64,000 nucleotides of DNA from positions 62,001 to 126,000 of the forward strand of contig JAGOBA010000003.1 in the NCBI GenBank assembly GCA_017983635.1, read 5' to 3'. The DNA comes from Alphaproteobacteria bacterium. Lineage in GTDB: Bacteria > Pseudomonadota > Alphaproteobacteria > Micropepsales > Micropepsaceae. Below are positions 60,141 through 64,000 of the stretch, in pieces (the first letter of the stretch is position 1; every line of letters starts with the position of its first letter). The position numbers and the translations under genes were made by a program. The notes beneath the pieces were generated by a model. That model saw nothing but the letters and a program-made list of their open reading frames with translations, ran no database searches and was not told the origin of the DNA.

Positions 60141-61046
60141 TCACTTCGTGCTGGCGATGAAACGGTGGATGATGTCGACGAGTTCGTCGGGCGCGTCTTC
60201 CTGAAGGAAGTGGCCGGCGTTCTTGACGATGGTGTGCGGTTGGCCCTTTGTGCCGGGCACGCCTTCTTGAAATGCGCGCTCGCCGCCTTTGGTCACGGGA
60301 TCGGAGTCGCTGAAAGCGGTAAGGAACGGTTTGTTGTAGCGCCCGAGGACTTCCCACGCGGCCTTATTCTCGGCGACCGAGGCGTGTTCCGGCGTCACGG
60401 GCACGAGCGCCGGGAAGCGGCGGGCGCCTGCCTTGTACGTTTCATCCGGGAAGGGTGCGATGTAGGCGGCTTTCACCGCGTCGCTGAGGCCGTTCTTGGT
60501 TCCCATCGACACGATTTCGCCGATCGGGAGTTCGGGGACAGATTGGCTGAACGTTAGCCATTGCCTGAAGCCCTCACTCATGCCGGTGCCGACGGGCAGG
60601 CCGGTGTTACCGACGACGACGCGGGCGAAGCGATCCGGGAACGCGGCCACAAGGCGCAGACCGATCAAGCCGCCCCAGTCCTGGCAGAAGAGTGTGATGT
60701 TCTGGAGCTTCGTGGCGGTCAGCCAATCGCTCATCCACTTGACGTGGCGTTCAAACGTGTAGTCGCTTTGCTCGGTCGGTTTGTCGGATTTACCGAAGCC
60801 GATGAGATCGGGCGCCAACACGCGGTGGCCCTTGGCGACGAGGCCGGTGATCATCTTGCGATAGAGGAACGACCAAGAAGGCTCGCCGTGCATCAGCAGC
60901 ACGGGCGGCGCGTCGCGCGGCCCCTCGTCGATGTAGTGTTGGCGCATCTCGGTGCCGTCGGCGTCGCGGATCATCGCGTAGTGCGGCTGGAACGGATAGT
61001 CCGGCAGATTGGCGAAGCGGCTGTCGGGTGTGCGCAGGGTTTTCAT
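60141..61046 (-). CDS. Haloalkane dehalogenase (HLD-I type)
   Basis: Alpha/beta hydrolase of 301 residues that would cleave carbon-halogen bonds to alcohol and halide. [13 protein letters not shown] (53-65) is the HLD-I oxyanion motif, the nucleophile is Asp123 with halide-binding Trp124 in [13 protein letters not shown], and the catalytic His279 is in NAGHFLQED. An acid residue sits in FSDSDPVT (near 249). The start ATG at 61046 has AGGAGAG upstream; the frame also opens 22 codons earlier inside the divergent intergenic region. First gene of the tetR operon. Real substrates may differ from haloalkanes. Confidence 0.85.
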   Translation of the reverse strand: MKTLRTPDSRFANLPDYPFQPHYAMIRDADGTEMRQHYIDEGPRDAPPVLLMHGEPSWSFLYRKMITGLVAKGHRVLAPDLIGFGKSDKPTEQSDYTFERHVKWMSDWLTATKLQNITLFCQDWGGLIGLRLVAAFPDRFARVVVGNTGLPVGTGMSEGFRQWLTFSQSVPELPIGEIVSMGTKNGLSDAVKAAYIAPFPDETYKAGARRFPALVPVTPEHASVAENKAAWEVLGRYNKPFLTAFSDSDPVTKGGERAFQEGVPGTKGQPHTIVKNAGHFLQEDAPDELVDIIHRFIASTK

Positions 61047-61070
61047 GGGCGCTCTCCTGGAGGGGCTTGA

Positions 61071-61097
61071 AATAGTGGCAGTCTTAGTGTCACTATT
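61071..61097. promoter_or_regulatory. Tandem palindromic operator, probably for the TetR regulator
   Basis: Arms AATAGTGGCA (61071-61080) and TGTCACTATT (61088-61097) match as inverted repeats in 9 of 10 positions with 7 bases between. Within it TAGTG-T-CACTA (61085-61095) is a perfect 11-base palindrome, and a degenerate copy lies at 61073-61083, 12 bases away. It is 25 bases from the dehalogenase start and 29 from the divergent gene's start. Confidence 0.65.
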
Positions 61098-61125
61098 CTG
61101 CGCGATGGTCAAGAGGGCGATGACA

Positions 61126-62196
61126 ATGCGACGGATTCTGGTTGGGGTTCTGGTGCTGGTGGCGGCCGTGGGCGGGGCGGCTTATGTGTTCCGGGCGGAG
61201 ATTGCACTCACGGTGATGCAGCGTACGCTCGATGCGAATTTTGCGGGCGATCCGTTGGCGGCGATGCCGGATGGCTTGCACGTGGCGCTCTGCGGTGCGG
61301 GGTCGCCGATGCCGGATGCCGCGCGCAGCGGGCCGTGCGTTGCGATCGTGGCGGGCAAGCGGCTGATCGTGATCGATACGGGCAGTGGCGCGTCACGAAC
61401 GCTTTCGCGGATGAGGCTTCCGCCGGCGCAGGTGGAGCGGATTCTGCTCACGCATTTCCATTCCGATCATATCGACGGTTTGGGCGAGCTGATGCTGCAG
61501 CGCTGGGCAGGTGGTGGTGCGCAAGCTGCCGTGCCCGTGCATGGGCCGGAGGGCGTGCAGAGCGTCGTCGACGGATTCAATGCGGCGTACACGCTCGATA
61601 AGGGCTATCGGGTGGCGCATCACGGGCCGGCGGTTGTGCCGCCCACAGGGTTCGGCGGTGCGGCGGTGCCGTTCAGCGTCGCGGCGACTGGCGAGAGCGT
61701 GGTGCTTGACGACGGTGGCCTTAAGATCACCGCGTTTGCGGTCGATCACGCGCCGATCGAACCTGCCGTCGGGTACAAGATTTACTACAAGGGGCGCACG
61801 GCCGTGATCAGCGGCGATACGAAGGTGTCGGCGAATGTCGAGGCGGCTGCGGCGGGGGTCGATTTGCTTGTGCACGAAGCGCTGTCGCCGAAGTTGGTGG
61901 GCATGATCGGCGAGGCTGCAAAGAAGGCGGGCCGAACGAACCTCGTGCAGATCATGCACGACATCGTGGGCTATCACACGTCGCCGGAAGAGGCGGCCGG
62001 GATTTCCGCGCGGGCCAAGGTGAAGGCGCTGCTGCTCTATCACATCGTGCCGCCGCTGCCGGTCGGGGCGCTGGAGGGGCCGTTCCTGGGTCGTGCGCGG
62101 GAGATTTTTTCCGGACCGCTGCAGGTCGGGCGCGATGGCGACATCGTGAGTCTGCCGGTGGGATCGGCCGAGCTGACGGTCGGCAACCGGTTCTAG
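61126..62196 (+). CDS. Metallo-beta-lactamase-fold hydrolase, membrane-anchored or secreted
   Basis: Predicted hydrolase of 356 residues. An N-terminal hydrophobic segment ([20 protein letters not shown]) exports or anchors it. The metal motif is [17 protein letters not shown], a further metal Asp lies in [10 protein letters not shown], and the late histidines are in [23 protein letters not shown] and LLYHIVPP, as in RNase Z/arylsulfatase-like members of the fold. ATG codons at 61105 and 61120 are in frame; 61126 is best spaced from GAGGG. Divergent from the dehalogenase operon and shares its palindromic operator region, so co-regulation is possible. Confidence 0.82.
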   Translation: MRRILVGVLVLVAAVGGAAYVFRAEIALTVMQRTLDANFAGDPLAAMPDGLHVALCGAGSPMPDAARSGPCVAIVAGKRLIVIDTGSGASRTLSRMRLPPAQVERILLTHFHSDHIDGLGELMLQRWAGGGAQAAVPVHGPEGVQSVVDGFNAAYTLDKGYRVAHHGPAVVPPTGFGGAAVPFSVAATGESVVLDDGGLKITAFAVDHAPIEPAVGYKIYYKGRTAVISGDTKVSANVEAAAAGVDLLVHEALSPKLVGMIGEAAKKAGRTNLVQIMHDIVGYHTSPEEAAGISARAKVKALLLYHIVPPLPVGALEGPFLGRAREIFSGPLQVGRDGDIVSLPVGSAELTVGNRF

Positions 62197-62205
62197 AAAC
62201 AAAGA

Positions 62206-62235
62206 CGGCGCTGCCGAGGGGAACCGGCAGCGCCG
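62206..62235. terminator. Bidirectional intrinsic terminator
   Basis: CGGCGCTGCCG (62206-62216) pairs perfectly with CGGCAGCGCCG (62225-62235) over an 8-base loop. On the minus strand it is followed by TCTTTGTTTC, so it mainly serves the gene at 62264-62677; it also lies 9 bases after the hydrolase stop. Confidence 0.75.
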
Positions 62236-62263
62236 CATTCACGCGGAGGACTGGGCTGGAGAC

Positions 62264-62677
62264 TTACCGCGCGTAGACTTGGACCAGGGCGCCCGGGCCG
62301 CGCGGGTAGCCAAGGGTTTCATAGGCCAGCTTCACGAGTTGGATGTCGCGGCGGTGACCATAGAGGTCGATCGAGCGGGTGCACTCGCCCGGGTTCAGAA
62401 CGCGGCGCACGTTGACATCCTGATGGCCGCCGCGGCGGAACACGACGTCGATATCGTAGAGGCGTACGGGCCGACGATAGGCGCACAGCTTGACTTGCTT
62501 GAACTGCTGGTAGCCGGGCGTGAAGATCGTGTCGCGCTCCGCGAAGTGTTTGACTTCGCGTGTGCCGAGCAGTTGCCACGGCTGCCATCCGCCGTAACCG
62601 TGGCCGTGTGAGGCGGAGGCCGGCGCCGCAAGGCCGAGGGCGAGTAAGACGCCTGCGATTGCGAGTTTGAGTTTCAT
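62264..62677 (-). CDS. Small secreted protein of unknown function (DUF2541-like)
   Basis: A 137-residue exported protein with signal peptide MKLKLAIAGVLLALGLAAPA. The mature part starts with a His/Gly/Trp-rich HGHGYGGWQPWQLLGTREV, then beta-rich sequence with VKLCAYRRPVRLYDIDVVFR, VLNPGECTRSIDLYGHRRDI and VKLAYETLGYPRG. The WQLLGTREV...RDT, DIDVVF and RSIDLYGHRRDI pattern reminds me of DUF2541, but this is tentative. Two Cys could form a disulfide. RBS AGGAGA. Confidence 0.72.
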   Translation of the reverse strand: MKLKLAIAGVLLALGLAAPASASHGHGYGGWQPWQLLGTREVKHFAERDTIFTPGYQQFKQVKLCAYRRPVRLYDIDVVFRRGGHQDVNVRRVLNPGECTRSIDLYGHRRDIQLVKLAYETLGYPRGPGALVQVYAR

Positions 62678-62806
62678 CGTACTTCTCCTGCTTTCAAAGC
62701 CCGACGACGCGATAGTCGCCGAGCAATCCGATGCGCAGAAGAATGACGGGGCGAACCTGAAACCTGGCGGAACGGCCTGTTCAGAATCCGTTCAGGGAAA
62801 AGAAAA

Positions 62807-62834
62807 GCGCCGCAAACACTGAGGTTTGCGGCGC
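62807..62834 (-). terminator. Intrinsic terminator of the peptide transporter gene
   Basis: GCGCCGCAAAC (62807-62817) pairs perfectly with GTTTGCGGCGC (62824-62834) over a 6-base loop; on the minus strand TTTTCTTTTCC follows. It is 28 bases past the transporter stop. Confidence 0.88.
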
Positions 62835-62862
62835 CTGACCGAGAGCTAATGTGTGACGGGCA

Positions 62863-64000
62863 TTACTCGGCGGCGTGTGCCACCGCGCGTTTGGCGTGGG
62901 CAAGGTAACCCAGGATCGGCGACGCCACGATCATCGCGGCGCCCAGGATCAAACCCCACCAACCGATCATCTCAAAAACGCTGAGATAGGTTTGCAGCGC
63001 CTTCTGCGGATCGAGCACCTGGCCAGCGACGGTTTCGGACGCCGTCAACTGCGCGACCATACCGCCGACGAACTGCGCCCAAGACGAGGCCAAGAACCAC
63101 GTCGCCATGATCGTGGACACAACGGCTGCTGGTGCGAGTCTCGTCATCTGCGAGAGCCCCACGGGCGATATGCAGAGTTCGCCCGTCGTGTGTAACAGAT
63201 AGGCCAGAACGAGGAAGATCAGCGGAACGCGGAAGCCTTCATCGGCAAACTGCGCACCCCACACCAGGACGAAGAAGCCGGCACCGACTTGGACCAGGGC
63301 AATCCCGAACTTGAGCGCGGGGTTTGGATCAAGATTGAAGCGCGCCAGGTAAGCCCACAATGCGGAGAACGCTGGCGCGAGCAGAAGGATAAAGCCCGCG
63401 TTGAACGATTGGGTTTGTGCCGCCGTAATGCTGGCACCGGCACCGATCGCGAGGTCGGTGTTGCGCTCAGCGAATTGGTTGAGCGACGAACCCGCCTGTT
63501 CGAACAAGGTCCAGAACACGACGGACGTGGCGATAAGGATCAACGCGAGGAGGATGCGCTGCGCCTCAACGAACGTGCACTTGAGGAACATGTACACAAA
63601 GATGTAGGCAAGAACGATGACTGAGCCGGCTGCCAGCAAGAACCCAACCGGTTCATGTCCGTCGCCTACCCAATCCGGCGATACGCCGATTTGCACCAGC
63701 CCGTACACGATGGAGCCCACGACGTTCACGGCCAATTCGTGGCGCTGAACGATCAGCCAGACGATGCCGACGCCCAGAATGCCGCAGAGATAGATGAACC
63801 ATTCGACATTGATCGGTCCGAGGGCGGAGCGCTTGAGGGCCACGGGATCTGGCGGCTCACCCTTGCCTTCAAGTAGGGGTTTGCCGAGACCAAAGACGAT
63901 AAAGCCGAGCAGCATGCCCACGCCGGCTGCGCCGAAGCCTGCCCACCAACCGACATAAGTTCCGAGCCAGCCGCAAGCGATCGCGGCCCAGAACGCGCCG
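62863..64000 (-). CDS. POT-family peptide/MFS transporter (partial, 5' end outside window)
   Basis: C-terminal 379 or so codons of a proton-coupled oligopeptide transporter; the frame continues through the window edge, with AFWAAIACGWLGTYVGWWAG upstream of the first in-frame GTG at 63921. POT features are FWTLFEQAGSSLNQFAERNT (the conserved FWxxxxQxxS segment), FNAGFILLLAPAFSALWAYL and LLHTTGELCISPVGLSQMTR (the GELCxSPxGLS helix). About nine membrane segments remain. A clean terminator follows. Substrates are probably di- and tripeptides. Confidence 0.92.
   Translation of the reverse strand, partial: GAFWAAIACGWLGTYVGWWAGFGAAGVGMLLGFIVFGLGKPLLEGKGEPPDPVALKRSALGPINVEWFIYLCGILGVGIVWLIVQRHELAVNVVGSIVYGLVQIGVSPDWVGDGHEPVGFLLAAGSVIVLAYIFVYMFLKCTFVEAQRILLALILIATSVVFWTLFEQAGSSLNQFAERNTDLAIGAGASITAAQTQSFNAGFILLLAPAFSALWAYLARFNLDPNPALKFGIALVQVGAGFFVLVWGAQFADEGFRVPLIFLVLAYLLHTTGELCISPVGLSQMTRLAPAAVVSTIMATWFLASSWAQFVGGMVAQLTASETVAGQVLDPQKALQTYLSVFEMIGWWGLILGAAMIVASPILGYLAHAKRAVAHAAE

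Overview
The window looks like a chromosomal segment of a high-GC alphaproteobacterium, probably of the Rhizobiales (Hyphomicrobiales) or a near relative. This rests on the conserved order tRNA-Leu, tig, clpP, clpX, lon, hup, tRNA-Val ... nuoA-N, birA, coaX, rnj, on the glnB-glnA pair, on the protein sequences, and on palindromic intergenic repeats of a rhizobial type. No phage, insertion sequence, CRISPR array or rRNA operon was seen. Most of the window is core housekeeping DNA, with accessory genes at both ends and between the core blocks.

Layout. 1-9.6 kb: an M23 peptidase and parE on the minus strand, an old-yellow-enzyme oxidoreductase, a membrane sensor histidine kinase with an RBS-masking hairpin at its start, a non-coding stretch able to fold into three perfect hairpins, a polysaccharide deacetylase, a GNAT acetyltransferase, an unrecognised protein and a methyltransferase. 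9.6-18 kb: glnB-glnA (nitrogen assimilation) divergent from a run of aminotransferase, thiolase-like protein, histidine phosphatase and amidase; then a long inverted-repeat element and nnr. 18-25 kb: tRNA-Leu, trigger factor, ClpP, ClpX, Lon and HU, that is, the protein folding and proteolysis cluster, with clear promoters and terminators around hup and tRNA-Val. 25-29.9 kb: a secreted SRPBCC-like protein, an ALDH/FAD-oxidase pair that could oxidise an amine and then its aldehyde, a DUF4287-type protein, tRNA-Asp, and two related palindromic elements that each start at the base after a tRNA CCA. One of these is followed by a frameshifted GIY-YIG nuclease gene.

29.9-44.1 kb holds a complete 14-gene complex I operon (nuoABCDEFGHIJKLMN), tightly packed with many ATGA overlaps, followed by birA, coaX and rnj. 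Directly after rnj lies a 5'-truncated flavin monooxygenase fragment. 47.6-57.2 kb is accessory: a 12-TPR protein, Dps, a GST, an enoyl-CoA hydratase, a YeiH-type transporter, a class III alcohol dehydrogenase, two divergent paralogous secreted proteins (one with a beta/gamma-crystallin-like tail), a serine-beta-lactamase-fold hydrolase and a small membrane protein. 57.3-64 kb: a patatin lipoprotein that overlaps, tail to tail, a TetR-regulated operon (haloalkane dehalogenase, DUF1330 protein, small membrane protein, TetR). A clear palindromic operator lies between that operon and a divergent metallo-beta-lactamase-fold gene. The right edge cuts a POT-family peptide transporter.

The most interesting non-routine signals are the tRNA-anchored palindromes with the GIY-YIG remnant, the three-hairpin RNA candidate near 6.5 kb, the tandem TetR operator at 61.1 kb, the hairpin over the sensor-kinase start, and the paralogous secreted pair. 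All functional calls come from reading motifs; no database search was run.
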